DNA of 64,000 nt from Aquimonas sp. (GTDB taxonomy: Bacteria; Pseudomonadota; Gammaproteobacteria; Xanthomonadales; Xanthomonadaceae). Shown here in pieces: positions 20,055 to 29,882 of the stretch. The notes under the pieces were generated by a model. That model had not been told where the DNA came from, did no database searches, and saw only the letters and a program-made list of their open reading frames with translations. The translations under genes were made by a program, and so were the position numbers. The stretch's first letter is position 1. Each line of letters begins with the position of its first letter. Location of the stretch: NCBI GenBank assembly GCA_022241605.1, contig JAKOMQ010000008.1:62001-126000 (forward strand), written 5' to 3'.

Positions 20055-20950
20055 GTCAGCATCTGCTCCACCGGCAGCACCAGCAGACGCCGTGCTCCGG
20101 CTTTCTTCAAGTCTTCAAGCTGCTGCCAGGAAAGGCTGCCCTGACAGACGGCCTGGACGCCCACCCCGGTAGGCTGGCCATCCAGGCTGAGAATCGAGGG
20201 GCGTTCATTGCTGGGCAGCAGGCGCAGCACCTCGTCGAGACAATCGCGCTCGGTTTCAAGCATCAACAGGCGCGCATCGCGAACCTGCAGTACGCCATCG
20301 AGACGGCGCAGCAGCTGGGCGGCGATATCGCCGCGCTCGTCCACCAGCAGCTCGGCCGGGCCAGCCAGAACGGCCTCGCTTTCGTGGATGACCACCACCT
20401 CGCGCAGCTGGTTGGCGGCAAGGGTTCCACCGGTCGAGACGAGGTCGCAGATGGCCTCGGCCTTGCCCAGGCGCGGCGCAATTTCCACCGACCCCGACAG
20501 GATCACAACCTCGGCGCGAGCGTTGTGTCGACGCAGCCAGTCCTCTAGCAGCGCCGGATAGCTGGTGGCAATGCGCAGGCCGGACAGGCTCTGCGGGCCA
20601 TCCCAAGCCATGTCCAGCGGAAGTGCGATCGACAGGCGGCAGCGGCCGAATCCCAGCGCGCGCACCTCCTTGAACGCGGGAGGCAGGCCGCGGGCGATGC
20701 GATCCAGCGCCTGCTCGTCCAGCACGTTGCGTCCGACGATGCCGTAGTCGCAGGTACCTTCGGCGATCAGGCCGGGGATGTCGTCATCGCGGACGAGCAG
20801 CAGATCCACGGGCTGCGATTCGCCGAAGCAGAACAGGCGATCACGGCTTTCGCGAAAGCTGAGTCCGGAGCGAGCCATCAGCTCGCGGGCGGGTTCGGAC
20901 AGACGTCCGTTCTTCTGCGCAGCGATGCGCAGGCGGTCACGATTCTTCAC
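20051..20950 (-). CDS. hisG: HisG, ATP phosphoribosyltransferase (long form)
   Basis: HisG condenses ATP with PRPP to give PR-ATP, the committed and feedback-regulated step. The 299-residue length indicates the long, homohexameric form with its own C-terminal regulatory ACT-like domain (about residues 225-299); no hisZ is therefore needed. The N-terminal [16 protein letters not shown] and the PRPP-loop region [15 protein letters not shown] are clear. It is the first enzyme gene of the operon, 35 bases after the TrpR-like gene. Confidence 0.96.
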   Translation of the reverse strand: MKNRDRLRIAAQKNGRLSEPARELMARSGLSFRESRDRLFCFGESQPVDLLLVRDDDIPGLIAEGTCDYGIVGRNVLDEQALDRIARGLPPAFKEVRALGFGRCRLSIALPLDMAWDGPQSLSGLRIATSYPALLEDWLRRHNARAEVVILSGSVEIAPRLGKAEAICDLVSTGGTLAANQLREVVVIHESEAVLAGPAELLVDERGDIAAQLLRRLDGVLQVRDARLLMLETERDCLDEVLRLLPSNERPSILSLDGQPTGVGVQAVCQGSLSWQQLEDLKKAGARRLLVLPVEQMLT

Positions 20951-20985
20951 GGGGAGGGGCTCGAAGCGGAAGGAGAAGGGGCTGC

Positions 20986-21336
20986 TCAGGACGTTGCGGA
21001 CGCAATCCTGGCCGGGTCGTGCAATTTCAGATGTCGGGCCGCGGCGCGGTAACCACCGGAGCCATGGGTCAGGCAGCGCGCCACCCGCCCGACGGTGGTA
21101 ACGCTGACCCCGGTAAGGTCATGGATATCGCGGTACGTCCGACCTGCCAACAGCAGCGGAACCACCCGCCAACGATCGACAAGGGCCTCCAGCTCAGCAG
21201 GCGTGCACAGATCTTCCAGAAAGGCATGAATCTCGACGGGATCGCGCAAGCGCGCAAGGGCCGCGCACAGCGCTTCGATGGGCGCTTGGGTGCTGGCAGG
21301 CGGCGGCGGGGGGCGGGCTCCGAGGCGACGTTTCAC
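20986..21336 (-). CDS. TrpR-like (YerC/YecD type) DNA-binding regulator heading the his operon
   Basis: A 116-residue protein of the TrpR/YerC-YecD helix-turn-helix superfamily. A Pro-rich N-terminus precedes a helical region (about residues 30-75) with FLEDLCTPAELEALVDRW and the HTH-like TYRDIHDLTGVSVTTVGRVARCL. GTG is the only reasonable start; ATG at 21347 would open a four-codon reading frame (MSLP) ending at this GTG. It is the first gene of the his transcript. The likely role is repression of the his operon, perhaps in response to an amino acid. Autoregulation is suggested by the palindrome overlapping the -10 element upstream. The ligand is unknown. Confidence 0.8.
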   Translation of the reverse strand: MKRRLGARPPPPPASTQAPIEALCAALARLRDPVEIHAFLEDLCTPAELEALVDRWRVVPLLLAGRTYRDIHDLTGVSVTTVGRVARCLTHGSGGYRAAARHLKLHDPARIASATS

Positions 21337-21356
21337 GGCAGGCTCATGTGATAGCG

Positions 21357-21372
21357 TGCTGATACATTAGCA
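21357..21372. promoter_or_regulatory. Imperfect palindrome TGCTGATACATTAGCA over the his -10 element (operator candidate)
   Basis: The two half-sites fit TGCTnATnnATnAGCA with dyad symmetry. The site covers the predicted -10 hexamer and start point of the gene for a TrpR-like protein, a position expected of an autorepressor operator. It differs from the CTAG-centred TrpR operator of Escherichia coli. It lies in the divergent region shared with the acylase gene. Confidence 0.45.
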
Positions 21373-21392
21373 GGCTATGTTCGGCGCCTCAA
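21364..21392 (-). promoter_or_regulatory. Predicted sigma-70 promoter of the his operon
   Basis: On the minus strand TTGAGG (21392-21387), a 17-base spacer and TAATGT (21369-21364) make a reasonable -35/-10 pair. The expected start point is near 21357, some 20 bases before the TrpR-like GTG. Prediction from sequence only. Confidence 0.5.
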
Positions 21393-21467
21393 GTATTTCC
21401 TTCCAAGGCCTGATCCGAACTGGGCCTGTCCTACGGTTAGGATGCGCCCTCCACGGGGGACGATACG

Positions 21468-23852
21468 ATGAAAAAATTCATTCTTGCCGGGCTGGCGCTG
21501 GCCATGTTCCTGCTGCTCGCCGTTCCGCTGGCCGCTTGGATGGCGCTGCAGGCAAGCGTGCCGCAGATCGAAGGGCGAGCCGCACTGCCCGGCCTTGGCG
21601 CCGAGGTGCGCATCGAGCGTGACTCGCTTGGTGTCGCAACCCTCCACGCGAACAGCGCAGCCGATGCAGCCCGTGCACTCGGCTTTCTGCACGCGCAGGA
21701 AAATTTCCTCGGCATGGATCTGGCTCGTCGTACCGCAGCAGGCGAGTTGGCCGAGCTGCTGGGTCCGATGGCGCTGCCCCGTGATCGGGAAAACCGTCCG
21801 CACCGGCTGCGCGCGCGCAGCGTTGTTGCATTGGACGATCTCAACGAAATCGAACGCAGCGAGCTCAGGGCGTATGTCGAAGGCGCAAACGCAGGGCTTG
21901 CTGCCCTGCGCGCACGGCCCTGGCCCTACCTGATCCTGCGTAGCCGGCCCGAGCCCTGGCGCGAAGAGGACAGCCTGCTGGTGGGTTTGGCGATGTTCTT
22001 CGAACTGCAGGACGCGCAGAACCGTCGCGAGCTGAGGCTGCTCCAGCTGCGCGCGCACCTGCCGGATGCGCTGGTCGACCTGCTGGCAAGCCCCGGCAGC
22101 GAGCTCGACGCACCTCTGTTCGGCAAGCCCTGGCCGGCGCTGAGCCCGGAAGCACTGGCCGCTGCTCTTCGCGGCCAAGCAGCCGACGCAGCGCTGCAGC
22201 TGCCCGATGAAGAAGCCGCGTCCCTCGAATCGCCCTCGCCCGGCAGCAACAACTTCGCGGTGGCCGGCAACCTCACTGCCGACGGGCGTGCCCTGGTGGC
22301 CGATGACATGCACCTCGGGCTGCGCGCGCCGGGCTTCTGGTACCGCGTGCGCCTGATCTATCCGGATCCGCGCGGCGTTGATGGCCGGGTCGATGCCAGC
22401 GGCGTCAGCCTGCCGGGCGTGCCCGCCATCGTGGTCGGCAGCAATGGCCATGTGGCCTGGGGCTTCACCAACAGCTACGGGGATTGGCATGACTGGGTCG
22501 CCATCGACTGGATCGACGCCGAGACCGGGCGCTATCACACTCCCGAGGGCATGGCCGAGGTCGAGCTGCACCGGGAGACGCTGGCCGTGCGCGGCGGCGA
22601 ATCGGAAATCCTCGAGGTCCGCCAGACCCGCTGGGGCCCGATCCTTGCCCGCAGCCCTGACGGACAGGACCTGGCCCTGCTGTGGACGGCCCACCGTCGG
22701 GGTGCCATCGATCTGGGCATGGGCGCATTGCTGCACGCGGCTGACATCGATCAGGCGCTGGATATCGCGCAGCGCAGCGGCACACCCGTGCAGAACTTTG
22801 TCGGCGGTGACGCCAGCGGCCGTATCGGCTGGACCTTGATGGGCCGCCTGCCGCAGCGCCTTGGCGACTGTGACCCGCTGCAGCCGCTGCGGCCTCTGCA
22901 CGGCTGCGACTGGGCGCCAGACTGGCTGGACCCGTCGCTGGCGCCAATCCTTGTTGATCCGCCGCACGGCCGTCTGTGGACCGCCAATTCGCGAGTGGTC
23001 GACGACGCAGGGCTTGCCCTGATCGGCGATGGCGGCTACGACCTGGGCGCACGCCAGCGGCAGATCAGAGACGCCCTGTTCGCACGTGAGCGCTTCTCCG
23101 AAGCCGACCTTCTGGCGCTGCAGCTGGAGGACCGCGCGGTCTTCATGCAGGGCTGGTGGGAGCGTCTGCGCAGCGTGCTGGAGCGGCCCGATCGCGCGCC
23201 CGAGCTGGCGGCGCTGGAGGCCGCCACCCGCGAGCGTCCAGATCGCGCCAGCGTGGACTCGGTGAGTTACCGCGCCGCGCGCGGCTTCCGCGCCCTGCTG
23301 ATCGATGCGCTGCAGGCGCAGCTGTACGCCCCCGTGCGCGAAGCCTTGGACGACGAATTCGCGGCGCCGCGCACCCCACAGTTCGAATCCGTGCTGCAGG
23401 CCTACCTGCAGCTGAGCGAAGAAACCCTGCCGGAGGGATGGCCACTGCCGGAGGACCTGCAGGCCAGCGCGGCCGCAGGGCTGGCAGAGGACTGGCAACG
23501 CCAGGGATCAGACTTCTCGCAGCGCAACTGGGGGGAGCGCAATACAAGCGTGGTCTGCCACCCGCTGGCGGATGCCCTGCCGGAACCCCTGCGTGCGCAG
23601 CTGTGCATGCCAGGCGGGCCCCTGCCGGGTGACAACCACGTTCCCCGCGTGCAGGGCCCGCGCTTCGGCGCCAGCCAGCGCATGGTGGTGGCGCCGGGAC
23701 GCGAAGCAGAAGGCATCTTCCACATGCCGGGCGGCCAGAGCGGCCACCCGCTCTCGCCGTTTTGGGGCGCGGGGCACGGCGACTGGGCGGCGGGTCGGCC
23801 AAGCGCGTTCCTGCCCGGGCCGGCTCGGCATGTGCTTGTGCTGCAGCCCTGA
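21468..23852 (+). CDS. Penicillin-amidase-family (Ntn-hydrolase) acylase, exported
   Basis: The 794-residue precursor belongs to the penicillin G acylase / AHL acylase family of N-terminal nucleophile hydrolases, which are cut autocatalytically into alpha and beta chains. An N-terminal hydrophobic signal segment is seen (MKKFILAGLALAMFLLLAVPLA). The predicted nucleophile is Ser260 in PSPGSNNFAVAG, so the alpha chain with spacer is about residues 25-259 and the beta chain 260-794. VVGSNGHVAWGFTNSYGDW is the family's oxyanion region. The substrate is unknown: N-acyl homoserine lactones, beta-lactams and other amides are all possible. The gene is divergent from the his operon and no partner is obvious. 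Confidence 0.88.
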   Translation: MKKFILAGLALAMFLLLAVPLAAWMALQASVPQIEGRAALPGLGAEVRIERDSLGVATLHANSAADAARALGFLHAQENFLGMDLARRTAAGELAELLGPMALPRDRENRPHRLRARSVVALDDLNEIERSELRAYVEGANAGLAALRARPWPYLILRSRPEPWREEDSLLVGLAMFFELQDAQNRRELRLLQLRAHLPDALVDLLASPGSELDAPLFGKPWPALSPEALAAALRGQAADAALQLPDEEAASLESPSPGSNNFAVAGNLTADGRALVADDMHLGLRAPGFWYRVRLIYPDPRGVDGRVDASGVSLPGVPAIVVGSNGHVAWGFTNSYGDWHDWVAIDWIDAETGRYHTPEGMAEVELHRETLAVRGGESEILEVRQTRWGPILARSPDGQDLALLWTAHRRGAIDLGMGALLHAADIDQALDIAQRSGTPVQNFVGGDASGRIGWTLMGRLPQRLGDCDPLQPLRPLHGCDWAPDWLDPSLAPILVDPPHGRLWTANSRVVDDAGLALIGDGGYDLGARQRQIRDALFARERFSEADLLALQLEDRAVFMQGWWERLRSVLERPDRAPELAALEAATRERPDRASVDSVSYRAARGFRALLIDALQAQLYAPVREALDDEFAAPRTPQFESVLQAYLQLSEETLPEGWPLPEDLQASAAAGLAEDWQRQGSDFSQRNWGERNTSVVCHPLADALPEPLRAQLCMPGGPLPGDNHVPRVQGPRFGASQRMVVAPGREAEGIFHMPGGQSGHPLSPFWGAGHGDWAAGRPSAFLPGPARHVLVLQP

Positions 23853-24133
23853 AAGAATCTCAAGAAACCATCCGCCTGCTTCGGCCGCCGCTGTACGCCC
23901 TCGCTGCAGCATCTGGGCTTTTTCACACGCTCTGAGGTCAGAGCGGCGCCTGTTCCGGTCGATCATTGCCAGAGACGGGCGAAATCTGACATCCTCACGC
24001 ACGGCGTCGGTCAAAATGTGACCGCAGGCGTCGGAAAATCCCCTACATCGAGGCATACTGCGCCGCACTGAACGTGGCGCGGAGGTGGCGCTACGGACGG
24101 CCTGTCGAAGCACTGCACGATCCCGGAGCACCC
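23853..24133. other. Intergenic stretch with one copy of a 29-base dispersed repeat
   Basis: I see no gene in this 281-base gap. Bases 23865-23893 (AAACCATCCGCCTGCTTCGG...) match 28 of 29 bases of 35606-35634 downstream of tsf. No terminator-quality hairpin was recognised after the acylase gene. Confidence 0.6.
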
Positions 24134-24556
24134 ATGAGCCTGCTGATCAAAGCCCTGTCCTTCACCCGTTTTCTGACCCTGCGCCGCCAGCTTCGGGAAA
24201 TGCGCAAGCTGGTCGAAGGCCTCTCCCCGAGCGCGCGCTCGGCGGTCGCCACATTGACGATGGGCGAGATCCAGAATGCCGCCCGGGCGCCGGTTCCACA
24301 CCTCTATGGCAGCAGCGAAGTCCACCGCTATCAGCCGTGGGGCGACGCCGGCGGCCAAGCCTTCCAGCGCGCCCGAAGCAGCGTGGCCCAGCTCAAGCTG
24401 CGCGGCATCGCGCTGTGGCTGGCGGTGGTCTACCACGAAACCCGCGACATTCCGCATGAAGGGCTGGCTGGCATCCATCGCGAAGTGCTTGGCTTGCTGG
24501 GCCTGCTAAAGGGCACCTATGCCAACCCCGGCCGGGTTTCCGAGCGCACCGCCTGA
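24134..24556 (+). CDS. Protein of unknown function, 140 aa
   Basis: I do not recognise this protein. It is 140 residues, with no signal peptide or clear membrane helix. A basic amphipathic N-terminus (FLTLRRQLREMRKLVEGL) is followed by a mixed region containing PHLYGSSEVHRYQPWGDAG and a C-terminal helical half (LGLLGLLKGTY). The ATG at 24134 has a GGAG element nearby and is preferred to the track start 20 codons upstream. Codon usage matches its neighbours. It stands alone between the acylase gene and the convergent dapE gene. A copy of AGGGCATCTGAGA lies just after its stop. Confidence 0.6.
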   Translation: MSLLIKALSFTRFLTLRRQLREMRKLVEGLSPSARSAVATLTMGEIQNAARAPVPHLYGSSEVHRYQPWGDAGGQAFQRARSSVAQLKLRGIALWLAVVYHETRDIPHEGLAGIHREVLGLLGLLKGTYANPGRVSERTA

Positions 24557-24699
24557 GGGCATCTGAGAATACTCTGCGTGGTGAGATGGTCACTGGGCGA
24601 CCTCGCCACGCCATTGGTCTTTCTCAAAAACGCCAGTGCCAAGGCCGAACGCAAACGGGCGCCACACGGCGCCCGTTTGGGTTACCTCAACCCGAAGGA

Positions 24700-25827
24700 T
24701 CAGCCCAGGCAGCGACGGGCGATGTCCTCGAACAGCGCCGGCAGCCGGTTCAGTTCGTCCACGGCCACGCACTCGTCGACCTTGTGGATGCTCGCATTGC
24801 GCGGCCCCAGCTCCACTACCTCGGCGCCCAGCGGCGCGATGAAGCGCCCATCTGACGTGCCGCCGCCGGTGTTTTCGTCCGGCACAAGATCCAGCTGGTC
24901 CCCCAGTGCGCCGCGCACGGCCGCGCGCAGCCGTCCCTCACCGGTGTGGAAGGGTTCGCCCGAACGGTGCCAGTGGAACTCTGCCGGCACCTTGGCGACG
25001 CTGAACGCCTGCTCGATGTCCGCGATCAGTGCGTCTGCGCTCCAGCGCGGCGAATAGCGCAGATTGAACTGAACTGCAGCGCGGCCAGGGATCACGTTGC
25101 TGACGCCGGTGCCGGCGTTGAAATTGGCGATCTGGAAGCTGGTGGGTGGAAAGTCCGGCCAGGGCGCGCCATCCCAGTCGCGCGCCGCGAGTGCGGCCAG
25201 GAGCGGCAGCGCGCGGTGAATCGGGTTGTCGGCCTTGTCCGGGTAGGCTACATGCCCCTGCACGCCGAGCACGGTGGCAGTGCAGGTCAGCGAACCGCGG
25301 CGCCCGATCCGCACCACGTCGCCCAGCCGCTGCGAGGACGAGGGCTCGCCAACCAGGCACCAGTTGATCCGCTCGCCGCGCCCGCGGAACAGCTCAGCGA
25401 CCCGGCGAACGCCGTCGATGGCGTCGCCCTCCTCGTCAGACGTGAGCAGCAGACCGACCCTGCCCTGCCAGTCGCGGCGTGCGGCCAAGGCCTCCAGCGC
25501 AAGCACGAACGCAGCCACGCTGCCCTTCATGTCGGCGGCACCACGCCCACGCAGCATGCCGTCTGGCGTCAGCGTGGGTTCGAAAGGCGGACTGCTCCAG
25601 GCCTGCTCCGGCCCCGGCGGCACCACGTCGGTATGGCCGAGGAAGGCAAAGGTCGGGCCGCTCTCACCCAGGGTGGCCCAAAGGTTGTCGACCTCGCCAA
25701 AGCGCAGATGCTCGACGTGAAACCCGGCCGCCTGCAGCCGCTCCGCGATCAGGGCCTGGCAGCCGGCATCGGTCGGCGTGACCGAAGCACGTCGGATCAG
25801 CTCGGCGGTGAGTTCGACGACATCCAT
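24700..25827 (-). CDS. dapE: DapE, succinyl-diaminopimelate desuccinylase
   Basis: A di-zinc M20 amidohydrolase that removes succinate from N-succinyl-LL-diaminopimelate in the lysine/peptidoglycan precursor pathway. From ATG 25827 it is 375 residues, the family length; the track start six codons earlier lies over the arsC/yffB stop. Metal-site sequences are visible: [38 protein letters not shown] and a late NASIHKVDE. The dimerisation domain is inserted at about residues 180-290. It lies 7 bases after the yffB-like gene, the same order as in Escherichia coli. Confidence 0.95.
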   Translation of the reverse strand: MDVVELTAELIRRASVTPTDAGCQALIAERLQAAGFHVEHLRFGEVDNLWATLGESGPTFAFLGHTDVVPPGPEQAWSSPPFEPTLTPDGMLRGRGAADMKGSVAAFVLALEALAARRDWQGRVGLLLTSDEEGDAIDGVRRVAELFRGRGERINWCLVGEPSSSQRLGDVVRIGRRGSLTCTATVLGVQGHVAYPDKADNPIHRALPLLAALAARDWDGAPWPDFPPTSFQIANFNAGTGVSNVIPGRAAVQFNLRYSPRWSADALIADIEQAFSVAKVPAEFHWHRSGEPFHTGEGRLRAAVRGALGDQLDLVPDENTGGGTSDGRFIAPLGAEVVELGPRNASIHKVDECVAVDELNRLPALFEDIARRCLG

Positions 25828-25834
25828 GGCAGCC

Positions 25835-26182
25835 TCAGGCGCCAAAACGCAGGCCGAACTGCTTTTCGCTGAAGCCCACCGAGACGGCGTCCTCGGTGAC
25901 CACCACCGGGCGCTTCACCAGCGCGGGGAACTCCTTGACCAGCGCCAGCCAATCGGCGTCGCTGCTGGCCTGCTTGCGCGCGTCCGGCAGGTCGCGCCAG
26001 GTGTAGCTGGCGCGGTTCACGAGCTTTTCCCAGGTCAGCGTCTTGGCCCAGGCCTTCAGCAGCTTGGGATCGATGGGGTTGTCGCGATAGTCGATGAAGG
26101 TGTGGGCAATCCCGCGCGCGTCCAGCCAGGCGCGGGCCTTGTCGCAGGTGCTGCACTTGTCGAGACCGTAGAGGGTGGGCAT
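25835..26182 (-). CDS. ArsC/Spx-family thioredoxin-fold protein (YffB type)
   Basis: A 115-residue protein of the arsenate reductase/Spx fold. The N-terminal [18 protein letters not shown] carries a CxxC pair. The later [19 protein letters not shown] resembles the Arg-Pro loop of the ArsC family. YffB-type members are not shown to reduce arsenate and their function is unsettled. The ATG at 26182 is chosen because the track start 16 codons earlier begins in repeat DNA. It lies directly upstream of dapE, as yffB does in Escherichia coli. Confidence 0.85.
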   Translation of the reverse strand: MPTLYGLDKCSTCDKARAWLDARGIAHTFIDYRDNPIDPKLLKAWAKTLTWEKLVNRASYTWRDLPDARKQASSDADWLALVKEFPALVKRPVVVTEDAVSVGFSEKQFGLRFGA

Positions 26183-26191
26183 GGTTTGGGC

Positions 26192-26352
26192 CGGGATTCG
26201 TGGTTGGAGATTCGGGGTTCGCAACTTCACCAGTTAGCGCGTCGCGGGATTGCGAGAGACAGCTTCGAGGCGGCACGACGAAGCATGGAGCGAGACAACC
26301 CGAGTCAGGGTCGACCTTCGGCGAATCCCGAATCCCGAATCTCGAATCCCGA
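26192..26352. repeat. Intergenic element bounded by inverted GGGATTCG-type arrays (copy 1)
   Basis: GGGATTCG and AGATTCGGGG arrays at 26193-26220 face CGAATCCC arrays at 26322-26352, with about 100 non-coding bases between. The left arm contains GATTCGGGGTTCG and the right arm four units of roughly CGAATCCC. The same architecture recurs at 45121-45303. It occupies the gap between the dapD stop and the yffB-like start. The pattern suggests a small non-autonomous, REP/MITE-like element. Confidence 0.6.
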
Positions 26353-26359
26353 TCGGCAG

Positions 26360-27226
26360 CTACTCGCCAGACCTCAACAACTCATTGATGCTCGTCTTCG
26401 CCCGCGTCTTTGCATCCACCTGCTTGACGATCACCGCGCAGTAGAGCGAGTGGGTGCCGTCCTTCGCGGGCAGTGAGCCGGAGACGACCACGCTTCCGGC
26501 CGGCACGCGGCCGTAGCTGATCTCACCGGTGGCGCGATTGTAGATGCGCGTGCTCTGGCCGATGAAGACGCCCATGCCGATCACCGAGCCACGCTCCACG
26601 ATCACGCCTTCCACCACCTCGGAGCGGGCGCCAATGAAGCAGTCGTCCTCGATGATCGTCGGCGCTGCCTGAAGCGGCTCCAGCACGCCGCCGATGCCGG
26701 CGCCGCCGCTGATGTGCACGCCGCGCCCGATCTGGGCGCAGCTGCCCACCGTGGCCCAAGTGTCGACCATGCAGCCATCGCCGACATAGGCGCCGATGTT
26801 GACGAAGCTCGGCATCAGCACCACGTCGCGGCCGAGGTAGGCGCCGCGACGCACCACCGCGCCCGGCACCACGCGCACGCCCTGCTCCGCCGCCCAGTTG
26901 CTGTCGCCGGTTTCAATCGCGCGCAGCGGGACCTTGTCCCAGGCCTGCAGCAGGCTGCCGGCCGGGTCGTGCGCCGGCTCGGGCATCAGGCGGTTGCCGC
27001 TGCAGCGGAACGACAGCAGCACTGCCTTCTTGATCCACTCGTTGACCTGCCAGCCGCCCGCGGCCGGCTCGGCCACGCGCAGCTCGCCCGACTCCAATGC
27101 CGCCAGCACCCGCTCGACCGCAGGGCGGGTGGAGCCCTCGATTTCGCCAGGGGTGAGCGTGGCGCGGCGCTCGAAAGCGCTTTCGATGACGGGTTTGAAT
27201 TCAGGCGTGAGCGCGCTGGCCGACAT
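26360..27226 (-). CDS. dapD: DapD, tetrahydrodipicolinate N-succinyltransferase
   Basis: DapD transfers succinate from succinyl-CoA to tetrahydrodipicolinate in lysine/diaminopimelate synthesis. The 288-residue protein has an N-terminal helical domain and a left-handed beta-helix of hexapeptide repeats (about residues 115-240; for example [20 protein letters not shown]). It ends in a C-terminal segment, [17 protein letters not shown]. The ATG at 27226 lies 26 bases inside the 3' end of glnD; the track start 12 codons earlier is also inside glnD and is less family-like. It belongs to the map-glnD-dapD gene run. Confidence 0.95.
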   Translation of the reverse strand: MSASALTPEFKPVIESAFERRATLTPGEIEGSTRPAVERVLAALESGELRVAEPAAGGWQVNEWIKKAVLLSFRCSGNRLMPEPAHDPAGSLLQAWDKVPLRAIETGDSNWAAEQGVRVVPGAVVRRGAYLGRDVVLMPSFVNIGAYVGDGCMVDTWATVGSCAQIGRGVHISGGAGIGGVLEPLQAAPTIIEDDCFIGARSEVVEGVIVERGSVIGMGVFIGQSTRIYNRATGEISYGRVPAGSVVVSGSLPAKDGTHSLYCAVIVKQVDAKTRAKTSINELLRSGE

Positions 27227-29882
27227 GCGGGGTGTCCTTGTCCATGGTGTCTGAAAGTGCATCGATCAGGGCCGCGCGCAGGGGCTCCAGCCGGTCTGGA
27301 TCAGTGATCGGCCGATCCTGCTCGTCGCTGATCTGGAAAAAGTCCTCGACCCGTTCGCCGAAGGTAGCGATTCGGGCGTCGTGCAGGCGCACGCCGTGCT
27401 CGCGCAACACCGCAGCAGCGCGCGCCAGCAGGCCGGGGCGATCCGTGCAGACGAGAGTCAGGCGGGTGCGGCCCTGAGCCGGATCGGCGCTGAACTCGAT
27501 CTGCACCGGGATCCGGAAATGGCGGAGCTGTCGCGGCACGATCCGGTTGGGCGGGCTGACCTCCGCGCCGATATCGGCAAGTGCCTCACGCAGGGACGCG
27601 GCCACGGTCGCCGCGCGACGCTCGGGCGAGACAAACTCCATGCCGGCGTCGAGCACCTGGAAGGTGTCGAGGCTGTAGCCGTTGGTGGAGGTGACGATGC
27701 GCGCCTCGGCAATGGACAGGCCGAGACGGTCAAGGGTGGCGGCCGCCACCGCGAACAGGCCATCGCGATCCGGCGAGTAGACAAATATCTCCAGCGCGCC
27801 GGACCGCGAGTGCGGACGGGCCAACACCAGCGGCTCGTGATCTCCCGTCGCGCCGCGCTGGGCGATGCCGCGGGTCTGCCAGGCGATCTGCTCCGGGCTG
27901 TAGCGCAGGAATCCCTCTGGCGGGAAGCCGGCCCACACGCGTTCGATTTCAGCCGCGTCAATGCCAGCCTCCAGCAGCCGCTCAAGCGCGGCAGCGCGGG
28001 TCTCGGCGATGCGCTCATCCGCATAGACGCGATTCTCCAGCCCACGTCGCAGCGCGAAGCGGGTGGCGCCGTGCAGGTCGGCCAGCAGGCGGTCCTTCCA
28101 TGCGTTCCACAGCTTGGGGCTGGTGCCAGCGATGTCCGCAACGGTCAGCAGATAGAGGTAATCGAGCCGTTCACGCTCACCGACCACGCCGGCGAAACGG
28201 GCGATCACCTCGGGGTCGGAGATGTCCTGGCGCTGGGCGGTGATGGACATCGAAAGGTGCTGGCGCACCAGCCATGCCACCAGGTCAGCGTCGGCGGTGG
28301 ACAGCCCGTGCTCGCGACAGAAGGTCAGCGCGTCCTCCGCTCCCAGGCTGGAGTGGTCCCCACCGCGGCCCTTTGCAATGTCGTGGAACAGCGCGCCAAG
28401 CAGCAGCAATTCGGGCTTGCGCAGGCGCGGCCACAGCTCGTGCGCCAATGCGAAGCGCTGCTTCGATTCCGGCTCGGAAAAACTCTCGATGTTCCGCAGC
28501 ACCATCAGCGTGTGCTGGTCCACGGTGTAGACATGGAACAGGTCGTACTGCATGCGCCCCGAGACGTTGCCGAAAGGCGGCAGATAGCGGGCCAGCACGC
28601 CGAGTTGCCACATCCGCGACAGCGTGGCCACCGGCTGTGGGCCGCGCAGCAGACGCATGAAGGCGGCCCGAACTTCGGGACGGGCGCGGAAGTCGTCATC
28701 GACCCGAGGCAATGCCTCACCCAGCGCACGCGCCGTGCTGGAATGCAGGCCCTTCAGCGAGGGATTGGCCGCCCACACCCGGAACAGCGCCAGAATCTTC
28801 AGCGGCTCGCTGCAGAACGCGGTTTCATCGAGCAGACGCAGATAGCCGCCGCCCGCCGCAAAGTCCTCGTCTAGCGGCTCGATGGCCGGCTCGCCCGTGA
28901 GGGATTCCTCGAAACGCTGCAGCAGGCGCGCATTCAAACGCAGCACCACCGCCACGCTGCGGAAGTAGCCCTGCATCAACTGCTCCACCGCGAGGTTGTC
29001 GGCGTGCTCGTCCTTGAAACCCAGCCGCTCCGACAGCGGCCGCTGGAAGTCGAACAGCAGGCGTTCCTCACGACGGCCGGAAACCAGGTGCAGGCCATAG
29101 CGCAGGTGCGAAAGCGCACGGCGCTCGCGTTCGAAGGCAATGAACTCGTCACCGCCAATGGCACCCAGCGGTTTGAGCTCGGCGATCTCGCGCACCCCAT
29201 AGATGCGCTGGGCCATCCAGGCCAGGGTGTGCAGGTCGCGCAGGCCGCCCGGACCCTCCTTGAGGTTGGGCTCCAGGTTGTAGGCGGTGTCGTTGTAGCG
29301 CGCATGGCGGGCGCGCTGCTCGGCGCGCTTGGCCTTGAAGAAGTCTTGCGGGCTCCAGAAGCCCTCGCTGCGCACGGCACGCGACAGCTGCTGGGCCGGT
29401 GCCGGGTCGCCGCAGATGAAGCGCAGCTCGCTGAGCGCGGTCGCTACGGTCGCGTCCTTGCGGCCTTCCTCCAGACACTGCGCGGTCGATCGCACCGCGT
29501 GCCCGGGCGCCAGGCTGGCGTCCCACAGCCGGGTCAGGAAGCGCTCGATGCTGGCCTGGCGCTCGCTGCAGATGTCGCCTTCGCAGAGCAACAGGATGTC
29601 CACGTCCGAATGCGGGAACAGCTCCCCGCGGCCAAAGCCTCCGGTGGCAAACAGGGCCAGCCCAGCGGTCGCGCCGAAGTCGCGCCGGTAGGCATCCGCG
29701 AGCAAGGTGTCGACCTGGGCGCTGCGATCCGCCAGCAGGCGATCGACGTCGATGCCGGCGTCGAAGCCGACCGCTCGACGGACATCGCCGGCCGCCAGCT
29801 CGGCCTTGGCAAGCGCCTGCCATGCGTCATCGCCAACCGCTGCGAGGCGCTGCCCCAGCCCGGCCAGCTCGCCCGTGCTCAC
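27201..29882 (-). CDS. glnD: GlnD, bifunctional [protein-PII] uridylyltransferase / uridylyl-removing enzyme
   Basis: GlnD senses glutamine and uridylylates or deuridylylates PII proteins, setting nitrogen metabolism. The 893 residues show a nucleotidyltransferase domain with [19 protein letters not shown] near residues 80-98 and an uncommon-to-lose middle domain. An HD domain follows ([15 protein letters not shown] near 500) for the removing activity, then two C-terminal ACT domains, one from about 690 and one from about 800 ([18 protein letters not shown]). The start is GTG, overlapping the map stop as GTGA. The gene order map-glnD-dapD is shared with many gammaproteobacteria. Confidence 0.96.
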   Translation of the reverse strand: MSTGELAGLGQRLAAVGDDAWQALAKAELAAGDVRRAVGFDAGIDVDRLLADRSAQVDTLLADAYRRDFGATAGLALFATGGFGRGELFPHSDVDILLLCEGDICSERQASIERFLTRLWDASLAPGHAVRSTAQCLEEGRKDATVATALSELRFICGDPAPAQQLSRAVRSEGFWSPQDFFKAKRAEQRARHARYNDTAYNLEPNLKEGPGGLRDLHTLAWMAQRIYGVREIAELKPLGAIGGDEFIAFERERRALSHLRYGLHLVSGRREERLLFDFQRPLSERLGFKDEHADNLAVEQLMQGYFRSVAVVLRLNARLLQRFEESLTGEPAIEPLDEDFAAGGGYLRLLDETAFCSEPLKILALFRVWAANPSLKGLHSSTARALGEALPRVDDDFRARPEVRAAFMRLLRGPQPVATLSRMWQLGVLARYLPPFGNVSGRMQYDLFHVYTVDQHTLMVLRNIESFSEPESKQRFALAHELWPRLRKPELLLLGALFHDIAKGRGGDHSSLGAEDALTFCREHGLSTADADLVAWLVRQHLSMSITAQRQDISDPEVIARFAGVVGERERLDYLYLLTVADIAGTSPKLWNAWKDRLLADLHGATRFALRRGLENRVYADERIAETRAAALERLLEAGIDAAEIERVWAGFPPEGFLRYSPEQIAWQTRGIAQRGATGDHEPLVLARPHSRSGALEIFVYSPDRDGLFAVAAATLDRLGLSIAEARIVTSTNGYSLDTFQVLDAGMEFVSPERRAATVAASLREALADIGAEVSPPNRIVPRQLRHFRIPVQIEFSADPAQGRTRLTLVCTDRPGLLARAAAVLREHGVRLHDARIATFGERVEDFFQISDEQDRPITDPDRLEPLRAALIDALSDTMDKDTPHVGQRAHA

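Noticed and set aside
21375-23498. 707-codon minus-strand ORF opposite the acylase gene
   Set aside because: Shadow ORF with biased composition. The plus frame has a signal peptide and the Ntn-hydrolase nucleophile region.
25835-26182. Arsenate resistance function for the ArsC-like gene
   Set aside because: The dapE linkage and YffB-type features point to an uncharacterised thiol protein; no arsR, arsB or acr3 is nearby.
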